Assembly: GCF_030913365.1 (NCBI RefSeq)
Contig: NZ_CP133160.1
Coordinates: forward strand, 124,001 to 188,000
Reading direction: 5' to 3'
Length of the DNA stretch: 64,000 nucleotides
From: Stenotrophomonas sp. 24(2023)
Lineage (GTDB): Bacteria; Pseudomonadota; Gammaproteobacteria; Xanthomonadales; Xanthomonadaceae
Below are positions 8,336 through 18,000 of the stretch, piece after piece. A program made the position numbers and the translations under genes. The notes under the pieces were generated by a model. It saw only the letters and a program-made list of their open reading frames with translations. It made no database searches and was not told where the DNA came from. The stretch's first letter is position 1. Each line of letters begins with the position of its first letter.

Positions 8336-9529
8336 TCATCCCGCTGTCCTGCCCTGCCCCAACGCCGCCAGCACCGTGCGCAGTGCTTGCTGCGCGCGCC
8401 GGTTCTCGGCCGGTGTGCCGATGCTGATGCGTACCCAGGTGGCATAGGGCGCGAACACGCGCGCCACCCGCACGCCGTGCTGCAGCAGCGCGGCGGCCAC
8501 CTCCGCATGGGCGTGGCCACTGTCGAAGAACACGAAATTGCCGGCCGCACGGGTCGAGCGCAGCTGCAGTGATGCCAGCACCGCCTGCCAGCGCTCGCGC
8601 TCGGTGGCCACCTGCGCACGCACGCGGGCAACATGCGTACGGTCAGCCAGCGTGGCACTGGCCGCGGCCAGCGACAGCTGGTTCTGCGCATGGGCGCCAC
8701 CCACACCCCGCGCACGCAAGGCATCGGCCAGCGCACGCGGCGCCAGCGCATAGCCCACCTGCAGGCCCGCCAGCGCGTGGATCTTGCCGAGGGTGCGGAA
8801 CACCACCACGTTCTGGCCCTGGCGCAGCAGGCGCACCGCCGTGAGCGCGGCGGCATCGTCGCGATAATCCAGATACGCCTCGTCCACGATCACCAGCGTC
8901 TTCGCCTGTGCGGCGGTGACGAATGCATCGAACGCGGCGCCGGGACTGAGCGTGCCCGACGGGTTGTGCGGATTGACCACGAACAGCGCGCGCGTGTCGG
9001 CGCTGATCGCGGCCAGCAGCGCCGGCAGGTCGTTCTCCAGCGCCGCGTTGAGCGGCACTTCCACGGCACGGCCGCCGAACGGTGCGGCGGCATCGACCAG
9101 CGCACCGTAGCCCGGCACCGAATAGATGAAGCCACCGGCGCCCTGGCGCAGCGCCAGGTGCTGGCCCAGCGCTTCAAGCACCTCGCCCACGATCACCTGT
9201 TCCGGTGCCACGCCTTCCAGTGTGGCGATCTGCCGTTGCAGCGCCAGCAGCTGGTCATTGCCCACATAGCGTGGTGCTTCGGCCAGCGCCCGTTGCACGG
9301 CCGGGGCCACCGTTGGCGAGGGGCCGTAGCTGCTTTCATTGAGGTCCAACCGCAGCAGCCCGGCCGGTGCAGTGGGCGCAATCGGGGCGGCGGCGGACGT
9401 TCGCCCGGCGACGGCAGCCAGCGCCACGGTGGCCGCCCCGGCCACGCCGGTACGCAACCAGCGGCGACGGCCGGGGTCCAGCGGCGCGGTGTCGGTGGCA
9501 GGTGCGGTGGTCATCGGCAAGGTCTTCAT
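8336..9529 (-). CDS. HisC-like PLP aminotransferase with Tat-type signal
   Basis: 397 aa. Residues 1-48 form an apparent twin-arginine signal: GRRRWLRTG (20-28), a hydrophobic Ala/Val stretch, then TSAAA. The rest is a fold-type I aminotransferase of the histidinol-phosphate type: LDLNESSYGPSP at 61-72, NPHNPSGT at 186-193, the PLP-phenol Asp216 and Tyr219 (VDEAYLDY), Schiff-base Lys249 (TLGKIHALAG) and a C-terminal RISIGT arginine. All essential residues are present, so it should be active. The start codon overlaps the stop of the TonB receptor upstream (ATGA), so the two are translationally coupled. A periplasmic PLP enzyme beside a receptor is unusual; its job is unknown. A metabolic HisC is unlikely because of the signal and the neighbour. 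Confidence 0.87.
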   Translation of the reverse strand: MKTLPMTTAPATDTAPLDPGRRRWLRTGVAGAATVALAAVAGRTSAAAPIAPTAPAGLLRLDLNESSYGPSPTVAPAVQRALAEAPRYVGNDQLLALQRQIATLEGVAPEQVIVGEVLEALGQHLALRQGAGGFIYSVPGYGALVDAAAPFGGRAVEVPLNAALENDLPALLAAISADTRALFVVNPHNPSGTLSPGAAFDAFVTAAQAKTLVIVDEAYLDYRDDAAALTAVRLLRQGQNVVVFRTLGKIHALAGLQVGYALAPRALADALRARGVGGAHAQNQLSLAAASATLADRTHVARVRAQVATERERWQAVLASLQLRSTRAAGNFVFFDSGHAHAEVAAALLQHGVRVARVFAPYATWVRISIGTPAENRRAQQALRTVLAALGQGRTAG

Positions 9530-12213
9530 CAGAAACGGGTCTCCACACGCGCGTAGTAGTAGGTGCCGCTCCAGCCATAGGGCGACAGTTCGCTGTACGG
9601 AAACACCCCGAAGGTATCCGCACCGGACACCTGTGGCGTGGTGGCGATGTTGCGGGTGGGATAGGTGTTGAACAGGTTGTTGGCGCCGATCACCACGGTG
9701 ACCGCCTCGCTGGCGCGGAACGCGATGTCCAGATCGGTCACCCAGCTGGCCTGCAGCTTCTGGATCACATCCAGATTGCCGGCCGTGCCCGCCTCGGTCG
9801 GCAGCGTGCGGAACCGCGTGCTGCCCTGCGCGAACAGCGCGACGTTGGCCGCACTCTGGTTGGTGGCCGCCACGCCTTCAATCTCGCCATAGCGGTGCGT
9901 GCCCAGGTTGATGCCCCAACGGCCGATCTCCCAGGCCAGCGCCAGAGTGAGGTTGTCGCGGGGCTGGCCCTTTTCCACCCGCGTGCGCTCGGTGATGTCG
10001 AACAGCGGCGTGCGCACCCCCAGCGCGGCCAGCTGCGCAGGCGTGCTGGCCACTCGGGTCAGCTCGGTCTTGTTGCGGTTGTAGCCCAGCGTTGCGGTCA
10101 GGCGGCCATGCTCGGCCAGTTCCCAGCGGTAGCGGGCCGATACATCGATGCCGGTGGTGCGGGTATCGGCGGCGTTGCTGAAGTAGCGCACGCTGGTGAC
10201 GCCCGGCGAACCGAGCGACGCCAGGTAATTGCGGATGGCGTTGGAGCCGGCCGCATCGACGAAGTTGCTGGACAGGAAGATGCGGTCATCGATATCGATG
10301 CGGTACACATCCAGCGAGGCACTCAGCCCGCCCAGGCCCCAGGTCAGCCCGGCAGTCAGGTTGGTGGCCTTTTCCGGGTCCAGCGGCCGCGCGCCCAGCG
10401 CACGCGCCTCCACCGAGCCGACCGGCGCGGTGCGCACCAGCACGTACTCCGGCAGGCCGGTGACTGCATTGTTCAACGTGCGGCTGCTGGTGGAGCTGAA
10501 GTACTGCTGGGCCAGTGCCGGTGCATGGAAGCCGGTACTGGCCGAGGCACGCAGGGCCAGCCCGCCCTCCAGCTGGTAACGCAGCGCCAGCTTGCCGTTG
10601 GTGGTGCTGCCGAAATCGCTGTAGTCCTCCCAGCGCCCGGCCAGCGACACCAGCAGGCGGTCGGTCAGCTCGGTTTCCGCCTCGGCATAGGCCGATACGT
10701 TGTGCCGGTGGTAGTTGCCGGCGTCCACCGGCTGGATGCCGGCAAACCCCTGCGAGCCGATGGTCGGCACGCTGCCGGCCGACGGGCCATCAAGCACCCG
10801 GTACGGCCCCCATACATACGAGGCCAGTTCACCGGCACGGATGCCGTAGGTATCACGGCGGAACTCGGCGCCCACCGCCAGCCGCAGCGGTGCATGCCAC
10901 CCGATATCGAAGCTGTTGTTCGCATCCAGGTTGGTGGTCCACTGCGAGGCCAGCAGCGCACCGTTGTAGAACGCGGTGGGGCTGTCGGCGCCCAGCGTGG
11001 CGTTGAGCGTGTTGCGCGTGCGGTAGACCAGCTTGTTGCGGCCATAGACGCTGCTCAGGTCCCAGTGCCAGTCACCGGCCAGGCCCTTGATGCCCGCGCC
11101 GAAGGACGCATTGGTGCTGCGCGTATCGACCCAGGGCAGGAAGCCATCCGGGTAGATGGCGCGCACGTTTTCCGGCTGGCCGGCACGGCGCAGCGAGGCA
11201 TTGGAACTGCCCTCGCTGACCCCGTAGCCCCCGAAGGCATACGCCTCCAGACCTTCGGCCCACGGCAGCGGCTTGCGCAGATTGCCGAACACGGTCTTTT
11301 CCACGGTGTCGGCCGAATCGGCGAAGCGCCACAGCGCATCGCGATCGATGGTCGCCTCGCGCGGATCGGCCACCGCACCGCCGGCGGCCCCGCCAATCGG
11401 CGCCAGCCCGGTACCGGAACCATACGTGCCCGAAGGTGCAACCGGCGCGCCGTTGCGGCCAATGCCGAAATACTGCTGGCGCGTATCCGCCAGCGCGCGG
11501 TCAGCGGCCTTGCGGTCGCGATAGTCCCAGGTCAGGTGCAGGCCACCGCCCCCGGCAAACGCCACGCCGGTATCCAGCGCCACGCTGGTGGTATCACCGC
11601 CACCATCACGGGTACGGCCATGGCTGATACGCCCCTCGAAGCCATCGTCCTCACGCAGCACGATGTTGATGACACCGGCAATGGCATCGGACCCGTACTG
11701 CGCCGACGCACCATCGCGCAGTACTTCCACGCGCTGGATCGCACTGACCGGAATGGCGTTGAGATCGGTGGACACCGCCCCCTTGCCGACCGTGCCGCCG
11801 GTATTGACCCAGGCGCTGGCATGGCGGCGCTTGCCATTGACCAGCACCAGTGTCTGGTCTGGCGACAACCCGCGCAGCGTGGCCGAACGAATGTGTGTGT
11901 TGCCATCCGGCGTGGTCGGGTGCGGGAAATTGAAGGAAGGCAGCAGCGCCTGCAGGATCTGGCTGATATCGGTATAGCCGCTGCGGCGGATCTCCTCGGC
12001 ACCGAGCACATCGATGGGCACCGGTGATTCCAGCACGGTACGCGCCTGGGTGCGGTTGCCCAGCACGCTGACCTGATCGAGCTGGGTGACGGCAGCCGCA
12101 GTACCGCCCGACTGGGCCTGTGCGGCGGGCGCCAGCGAGAGGCCGGCCAGCAGACTGCTGGCAACGGCGAAGGACAAGCGACCGCGTCGCGGTGCGATGG
12201 CGCGAAGCTGCAT
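9529..12213 (-). CDS. TonB-dependent receptor coupled to aminotransferase
   Basis: 894 aa outer-membrane receptor with a signal peptide (to about residue 34, APAAQA) and a TonB box-like VTQLDQVSVLG. The plug (about 50-170) contains LRGLSPDQTLVLVNGKRRH and VLRDGASAQYGSDAIAGVINIV, the style of the large Xanthomonadaceae receptors for carbohydrates, peptides or other non-iron nutrients. The barrel ends with YYARVETRF, the usual aromatic terminus. ATG 12213 is chosen because GGAG lies 5 nt upstream; a GTG six bases earlier is in frame but less well placed. The downstream aminotransferase gene begins at its stop codon. The ligand is probably something the exported aminotransferase acts on. Confidence 0.9.
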   Translation of the reverse strand: MQLRAIAPRRGRLSFAVASSLLAGLSLAPAAQAQSGGTAAAVTQLDQVSVLGNRTQARTVLESPVPIDVLGAEEIRRSGYTDISQILQALLPSFNFPHPTTPDGNTHIRSATLRGLSPDQTLVLVNGKRRHASAWVNTGGTVGKGAVSTDLNAIPVSAIQRVEVLRDGASAQYGSDAIAGVINIVLREDDGFEGRISHGRTRDGGGDTTSVALDTGVAFAGGGGLHLTWDYRDRKAADRALADTRQQYFGIGRNGAPVAPSGTYGSGTGLAPIGGAAGGAVADPREATIDRDALWRFADSADTVEKTVFGNLRKPLPWAEGLEAYAFGGYGVSEGSSNASLRRAGQPENVRAIYPDGFLPWVDTRSTNASFGAGIKGLAGDWHWDLSSVYGRNKLVYRTRNTLNATLGADSPTAFYNGALLASQWTTNLDANNSFDIGWHAPLRLAVGAEFRRDTYGIRAGELASYVWGPYRVLDGPSAGSVPTIGSQGFAGIQPVDAGNYHRHNVSAYAEAETELTDRLLVSLAGRWEDYSDFGSTTNGKLALRYQLEGGLALRASASTGFHAPALAQQYFSSTSSRTLNNAVTGLPEYVLVRTAPVGSVEARALGARPLDPEKATNLTAGLTWGLGGLSASLDVYRIDIDDRIFLSSNFVDAAGSNAIRNYLASLGSPGVTSVRYFSNAADTRTTGIDVSARYRWELAEHGRLTATLGYNRNKTELTRVASTPAQLAALGVRTPLFDITERTRVEKGQPRDNLTLALAWEIGRWGINLGTHRYGEIEGVAATNQSAANVALFAQGSTRFRTLPTEAGTAGNLDVIQKLQASWVTDLDIAFRASEAVTVVIGANNLFNTYPTRNIATTPQVSGADTFGVFPYSELSPYGWSGTYYYARVETRF

Positions 12214-12538
12214 GGACACTCCAGCAAGGTACGCGCACGGGTGCGCGTGGCGGTTGGGAGAACGACAGGTTGGTGTCCCATTGCTTCCCCAAGGGACTAC
12301 CCCATCGTGCCGCCCTGCTGCGACGCGTCAATCGGTGTGGCGGGCAATGCAGCGCCGCTGCCACAACGGCCCACGGAGCCATCGGCATAAGGTACTGATT
12401 TCATTCATGCCAAGCGCGGCGGCATGGCCCGCACCAGAAGGCGTGGGCATGAAGTGATAGCCACTGGTTCGCAGCGTGCGGTGGCGGCCGTGCCGCTTTT
12501 GTTACGGACTGCGCAGCATTGGCACCGCCCGAGGTGTT
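12214..12538. other. 325-bp intergenic region
   Basis: No plausible gene on either strand. It contains the promoter and leader of the TonB receptor (minus strand), including a perfect inverted repeat at 12231-12248, and the end of the adjacent hypothetical gene. I looked for cobalamin and SAM riboswitch cores in the leader and did not find them. Confidence 0.5.
12231..12248. promoter_or_regulatory. Inverted repeat in TonB receptor leader
   Basis: ACGCGCAC-GG-GTGCGCGT, perfect 8-bp arms with a 2-bp spacer, 18 nt before the receptor ATG and just upstream of its GGAG ribosome-binding site. It could be a protein operator or a leader structure affecting initiation. Confidence 0.4.
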
Positions 12539-12994
12539 CTAGCGCACGTTGTACAGCACGGCCGCGCCGGGTCGCGGCTCGAAGGCCGGCACCGTCTGCT
12601 GGACGAGCGCCGTGCCCTTGGCATCCCACACCAGGGTCTGGACCGGATACTCATCCTTGCGGGTCATCTCATCGATCCTGCCGACGATGACCGCACTGGC
12701 CGCCGGCACATCGGGATTCCAGGTGAACACACCCAACCGGCCGTAGAACGCGGCCGGCGCGGCTGCATCCAGGCGACGGTCCGGGCACATCACCAGTCCA
12801 CGCTCGAGCATCACCCGCAGCGCGCCCACCGGGACCTTCTTCACCGTCGGCGTGGTGCGTTCGGTGCTGTGGCCGGGGCAGACATTGGCGGCACGGGTGA
12901 CCATGTTCTCCGCCACCTCGCGATCGGATTGTGCCAGCGCCAATGCGGGCAACAGGCACAGTGGCAACACGGCAAGATGGGACATCCGGGTCAT
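12539..12994 (-). CDS. Exported hypothetical protein
   Basis: 151 aa. ATG 12994 is chosen because AGGAA lies about 8 nt upstream and the protein then begins with a clean signal peptide (residues 1-21, LLPALALA then QSDRE). The mature part has two Cys residues in short motifs (NVCPGH, VMCPD) that could form a periplasmic disulphide. It contains no TM segment or known catalytic motif. No family recognised. It stands alone between the TonB receptor leader and a TetR gene. Confidence 0.65.
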   Translation of the reverse strand: MTRMSHLAVLPLCLLPALALAQSDREVAENMVTRAANVCPGHSTERTTPTVKKVPVGALRVMLERGLVMCPDRRLDAAAPAAFYGRLGVFTWNPDVPAASAVIVGRIDEMTRKDEYPVQTLVWDAKGTALVQQTVPAFEPRPGAAVLYNVR

Positions 12995-13187
12995 GGGCAG
13001 GTTCCTTTCAGGGGTACCCGGGGACCGTAGCAATGCCGGGGGCAGGAAGTGCAAATGTGGTGTGAGGGGTCAGCTCGCCACTGCGGGAAGAGACAGTTCC
13101 ACGCGCCCCGGGGCCGCGGACACAACGCCGATATGCACCTGTCTCACAAAGTGATGCGACTGAAGGCCCCTCCCCCTTGCAGCCACC

Positions 13188-13226
13188 AATCTAACACTGT
13201 TAGATTTCGCGCCTAACAACGTTAGA
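13188..13226. promoter_or_regulatory. Twin TetR operators before efflux operon
   Basis: Two related palindromes lie just before the TetR start: AATCTAACA-C-TGTTAGATT (13188-13206, perfect) and CCTAACA-A-CGTTAGA (13212-13226, one mismatched pair). Their centres are 22 bp apart, about two helical turns, so two dimers could bind the same face of the DNA. The common half-site is TCTAACA. Confidence 0.72.
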
Positions 13227-13236
13227 TAGACTGCCA

Positions 13237-13869
13237 ATGCGCCGATCCATCGGGCGGGACAACATCGTGGCCGCCGCCTTCAAGATCCTCGACGAGGACG
13301 GCCTGGACGGCCTGACCCTGCGCAAGGTGGCGTGCTCGCTGTGCATCCGCGCGCCCTCGCTGTACTGGCACTTCAAGAGCAAGCAGGCGCTGATCGATGC
13401 CATGGCCGACGCCATGGTCAGCGAGGTGGCCGTGGCCATTCCGGCCGGGCAACCGTGGCGGCAGACCCTGCTGCAGATCGCCCGTGAGTTCCGCCAGGCG
13501 TTCAAGGCCCATCGCGATGGTGCGCGGGTCTATGCCGGCACCTTCCTGGCCACCGAAAACGTGCTGCGGGTGGGCGAAGCCAGCATCACCGCGCTGGTCG
13601 GCGCTGGGGCGTCGATACGCTTTGCCGCCACCACCTCGATGGACCTGGTGTATTACGCGATGGGCTTTGTGATCGAAGAGCAGGCCTGGCCGGGTGATGG
13701 CAGCATGGAGGCGCTGGGCGAGGCCTTCATGGCGCTGGCCGAAGCCCGCTTCCCGCAGTGCTGGGCGGCCCGCGATACCTGGAGCGAAACCGACTTCGAC
13801 GGGCGCTTCGAGCAGGGGCTGGGCCTGATGCTCGACGGCATCGAACTGCACCTCTCGCGCAACCGCTGA
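13237..13869 (+). CDS. TetR-family repressor of RND efflux operon
   Basis: 210 aa. The N-terminal HTH covers about residues 9-55 (AAFKILDEDGLDGLTLRKVA, then RAPSLYWHFKSKQALIDAM), followed by a TetR_C-type ligand domain with a typical VYYAMGFVIEEQ helix. It is the first gene of a set with a membrane-fusion protein and an RND pump, 52 nt downstream, on the same strand, and the twin palindromes in front of it predict autorepression together with repression of the pump. In S. maltophilia the two-gene TetR-linked pump without its own channel is SmeGH; this may be that locus, but I have not verified it. Confidence 0.92.
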   Translation: MRRSIGRDNIVAAAFKILDEDGLDGLTLRKVACSLCIRAPSLYWHFKSKQALIDAMADAMVSEVAVAIPAGQPWRQTLLQIAREFRQAFKAHRDGARVYAGTFLATENVLRVGEASITALVGAGASIRFAATTSMDLVYYAMGFVIEEQAWPGDGSMEALGEAFMALAEARFPQCWAARDTWSETDFDGRFEQGLGLMLDGIELHLSRNR

Positions 13870-13921
13870 TTCGCCGCTGTTTCCCTTTTTCTTCCTGCTG
13901 TTCCGACCCGGAAAGCCCTTC

Positions 13922-15022
13922 ATGCGTGCACCCTTCTTCCGCACTTTTTCCCTGATCCTGGCCACGGCCCTGCTGGCCGCCTGTGGCAGCAAGGATGACA
14001 AGGCACCGGCCGATGCGGCGGCAACCAGCTCGGCCCTGCCGGTCTCGCTGGCACCGGCACAGTCGCAGACGATGGCACGCACGGTGCTGGTGTCCGGCCC
14101 GGTCAGCGCCTACGAGGAAATGCAGCTGGGCGTGGAAATCAGCGGCCAGCGCGTGACTGCCCTGCCGGTGGAAGTGGGCCAGTGGGTGAAGCGTGGGCAG
14201 GTGCTGCTGCAGCTGGACCACCGCACCCTGGACAGCGAACTGGCCCAGGCCGAGGCGTCACTGCGCCAGGCCCAGGCATCGCAGGAACTGGCACGCATGA
14301 ACTACGAGCGCAGCGCCAAGCTGGCCGCCCAGCAGCTGATCAGCGCCAGCAGCCTGGATGAGCTGCGTGCCAACCGCATCAATGCCGAAGCACAGACCGC
14401 CACCGCGCGCGCCGCGCGTGATGCCGCCCAGCTGCGCCGGGATTTCGCCGACCTGCGCGCACCGGCCGATGGCCTGGTGTCCAAGCGCCTGGTGCAGCCC
14501 GGCCAGGTGGTATCGGCCGGCAACGAACTGCTGCGACTGATCCGCGATGGGCGCCTGGAATGGCGTGCCGAACTGCCGGAAAACCAGCTGGCCGACGTGG
14601 CCGTCGGCAATACGGTGGAACTGTCCTACGGCGGCCAGACCGTCAGCGGCCGCATCCGCGCCGTCACCCCGGGCGTGGACGGGCAGACCCGCACCGGCAC
14701 CCTGTATGCCGACCTGCCCGAACCGGGCCCGCTCAAGCCCGGCATCTTCGTCGATGGCCGCATCGTGACCGGCGAGGGCCCGATGCTGACCATCCCCACC
14801 GCCGCCATCGTGCAGCGCGACGGCCACAGCTATGTGTACACCGTCAACGACAAGCAGCAGGCAGTGCGCCACCGCGTCAGCACCGGCCAGGCCGTGCAGG
14901 GCCGCACGGCCATCGTGCAGGGCCTGAAGGCCGGTGACCAGGTGGTGGTCGATGGCGCCGGCTTCCTCGGCGAGGGTGACCGCGTGCGTGTGGTGGCCGC
15001 GACCAAGGCGGCCGCACGATGA
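13922..15022 (+). CDS. RND efflux membrane-fusion lipoprotein
   Basis: 366 aa periplasmic adaptor. The signal peptide ends in a lipobox (LLAAC, Cys21), so the mature protein is a lipoprotein anchored to the inner membrane. A lipoyl half-motif (GQWVKRGQVLLQLD) precedes a coiled-coil hairpin (about 100-165, Ala/Gln/Glu-rich) and a second half-motif (LRAPADGLVSKRLVQPGQVV), then beta-barrel and membrane-proximal domains. It bridges the RND pump encoded next to it and an outer-membrane channel supplied from elsewhere (TolC-like). The stop overlaps the pump start by 4 nt (ATGA), so translation is coupled. Possibly smeG. Confidence 0.92.
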   Translation: MRAPFFRTFSLILATALLAACGSKDDKAPADAAATSSALPVSLAPAQSQTMARTVLVSGPVSAYEEMQLGVEISGQRVTALPVEVGQWVKRGQVLLQLDHRTLDSELAQAEASLRQAQASQELARMNYERSAKLAAQQLISASSLDELRANRINAEAQTATARAARDAAQLRRDFADLRAPADGLVSKRLVQPGQVVSAGNELLRLIRDGRLEWRAELPENQLADVAVGNTVELSYGGQTVSGRIRAVTPGVDGQTRTGTLYADLPEPGPLKPGIFVDGRIVTGEGPMLTIPTAAIVQRDGHSYVYTVNDKQQAVRHRVSTGQAVQGRTAIVQGLKAGDQVVVDGAGFLGEGDRVRVVAATKAAAR

Positions 15023-18000
15023 ACTTCTCCGCCTGGGCGATCAAGCGCCCCCTGCCTGCGCTGCTGATCTTCTTCGTGCTGTGCGTGGCCGGGCTGTGGG
15101 GCTTCCACCAGCTGCCGGTGGCGCGCTTCCCCGACATCGCCTTCCCGATGACCACGATCACGGTCACCCAGCCGGGCGCGTCGCCCAGCCAGCTGGAAGC
15201 CGAAGTGACCCGCAAGATCGAAGACTCGGTGGCCACGGTCAACAACGTGAAGCGGGTGATTTCCTCGGTCACCGAGGGCGTCAGCACCACCACCATCGAG
15301 TTCCAGCTGGAAGCCGACCTGGCCACCGCGCTGGACGACACGCGCAACGCGGTCACCCGCATCCGCACCGATCTGCCGCAGGACATCCAGGAACCGGTGG
15401 TCTCCAAGGTGGACATCGGCGGCTCGCTGATGACCTATGCGCTGGTGGCCCCGCACATGACCACCGACGAAGCCAGCTGGTTCGTCGACCGTGACGTCTC
15501 GCGTGCGATGTACGGCGTGCCCGGCGTGGCGCGGGTGACGCGCATCGGCGGCGTCAAGCGCCAGGTGCGGGTGGACCTGGACCCCAATGCCCTGCTGACC
15601 CTGGGCATCACCGCCGGCGATGTATCGCAGCAGCTGGCGCGCATCCAGGTCGAGCGTGCCGGTGGCAAGACCGAAGTGGAAGGCGCGCAGCAGACCATCC
15701 GCACGCTGGGCACGGTGGCCGACGCACAGGCGTTGCGTGACTATTCCATCGCGCTGCCCGACGGCCGCGCGGTGCGCCTGTCCACGCTGGCCACGGTGAC
15801 CGACGCCGCCGCCGACCCCACCGAAGCGGCGCTGCTGGATGGCAAGGGCGTGGTGGCGTTCTCGATGTCGCGCACCCGCGGTTCCAGCGAAGTGAAGGTG
15901 GAAGCCGGCGTGCATGCCGCGCTGGACAAGATCAAGGCCGACCATCCGGGCATCGATTTCCGCCTGGTCACCACCGCCATCGACGAAACGCACCGCTCCT
16001 ACGACTCCTCGATGACCATGCTCTACGAGGGCGCGTTCCTGGCGCTGCTGGTGGTGTGGCTGTTCCTGCGTGACTGGCGGGCGACCTGGGTTTCCGCGCT
16101 GGCGCTGCCGCTGTCGATCATCCCCACCTTCGCGGTGATGTACTGGTTCGGCTTCACCCTGAACATGATCACCCTGCTGGCCTTGTCGGTGGTGGTGGGC
16201 ATCCTGGTGGACGATGCGATCGTGGAGATCGAGAACATCGTGCGCCACCTGCGCATGGGCAAGCCGCCGCTGGAAGCGGCGCGCGAAGCGGCCGGCGAGA
16301 TTGGCAACGCGGTCATCGCCACCTCGCTGACACTGGCCGCGGTGTTCGTGCCGGTGGCCTTCATGCCCGGCATCGCCGGCAAATTCTTCCGCGAGTTCGG
16401 CTGGACCGCCGCCACGGCCGTGCTGTTCTCGCTGCTGGTGGCACGCCTGCTGACGCCGATGATGGCCGCCTACCTGCTCAAGCCGCACGGCGAGGAAAAG
16501 CCCGAATCGCGCCTGATGGGCTGGTACCTGGGCTGGGTGGATGCCGCCCTGCGCCACCGTGGCCGCACGCTGTGGCTGGCCACCGGCCTGTTCGTGGCTT
16601 CGCTGGCACTGGTGCCGCTGATCCCGGCCACCTTCATCCCGCAGTCGGACCTGGGCCGCAGCAACCTCAACCTGGAACTGCCGCCAGGCACGCGCCTGCA
16701 GGACACCGTGGCCGTGGCCGAGCATGCCCGTGCGCTGCTGAAGGACATTCCCGAGCTGAAGCAGGTCTACACCGCCGTCGGCAGCGTGCTGGACCTGGGC
16801 GACCCCAACGCCACCGGCGTGGGCGAGCCGCGCAAGGCCACGCTGGTGCTCGACTGGGGCACCGCCAGCACCCGCGAGCGCGACCAGCGCGTGCTGGAGC
16901 GCGACGCCCGCCAGCGTCTGGCCGACCTGCCCGGCGTGCGCGTGAGCTATGTCAGCTCCGAGCCGGGCAACCTGCTGCAGCTGGTGCTGTCCGGTGATGA
17001 CCCGCAGCGCCTGCAGGAAGCCTCCACCGCGCTGGAGCGCGACCTGCGTGGCATCCAGGGGCTGGGCAGCGTCACCTCCACCGCTTCGCTGCTGCGGCCG
17101 GAAATCCAGATCGTGCCCAATGCCGCGCGCGCCGCCGATCTGGGCGTGGCCACGGCCGACATTGCCGAAGCCGCACGCATCGCCACCGCCGGCGACTACG
17201 AACAGCGCCTGGCCAAGCTCAACCTGCCCGACCGCCAGGTGCCGATCCGCGTGGGCTTTGCCGAAGCCACGCTGGCCGACCCGGCGCTGATCAGCCAGCT
17301 GCGCGTACCGGGCCGCAACGGACCGGTGCCGCTGGCCGCCGTGGCCGACATCCAGCAAGGCAGCGGCCCCTCGCAGATCTCGCGCTACCAGCGCCAGCGC
17401 AACGTCACCCTGACCGCCGAACTCAACGGCCGCCCGCTGGGCGATGTGATGACCGAAGTGCAGGCCCTGCCCAGCGTGAAGCAGCTGCCGCCCGGCGTGA
17501 CCTTCCTCAACACCGGCGATGCCGAAGTGTTCGTGGAACTGTTCATCGGCTTCCTGCTGGCGATGGCCGCCGGCTTGATCTGCATCTACATGGTGCTGTT
17601 GCTGCTGTTCAACCATGCGCTGATGCCGGTGACCATCCTCGCCGCCGTGCCGCTGTGTGCCGGCGGTGCGTTCGGTGCACTGCTGATCACGCAGAACATG
17701 CTGTCACTGCCGGCCCTGATCGGCCTGCTGATGCTGATCGGCATCGCCACCAAGAACTCCATCTTGCTGGTGGACTACGCGGTGATGGCCGAAGACGAGC
17801 ACGGCATGACCCAGCACGACGCACTGATCGACGCCTGCCGCAAGCGCGCCCAGCCGATCATCATGACCACCCTGGCGATGGGCGCGGGCATGATGCCGAT
17901 TGCCCTGGGCTTTGCCGGTGATTCCAGCTTCCGCGCGCCGATGGCCATTGCCGTGATCGGTGGCCTGATTACCTCCACGCTGTTGAGCCTGATCGTGATT

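Noticed and set aside
9367..12027. Long plus-strand frame opposite the TonB receptor
   Set aside because: Shadow of a real minus-strand gene; Arg/Gln/His-rich text with no domain or RBS.
12214..12420. Riboswitch in the TonB receptor leader
   Set aside because: No cobalamin (B12-box) or SAM core could be found; only a short inverted repeat near the RBS is present.
14830..17616. Long minus-strand frame under the RND pump
   Set aside because: Shadow of the pump gene: composition is His/Gln/Arg-rich and has no recognisable protein family.
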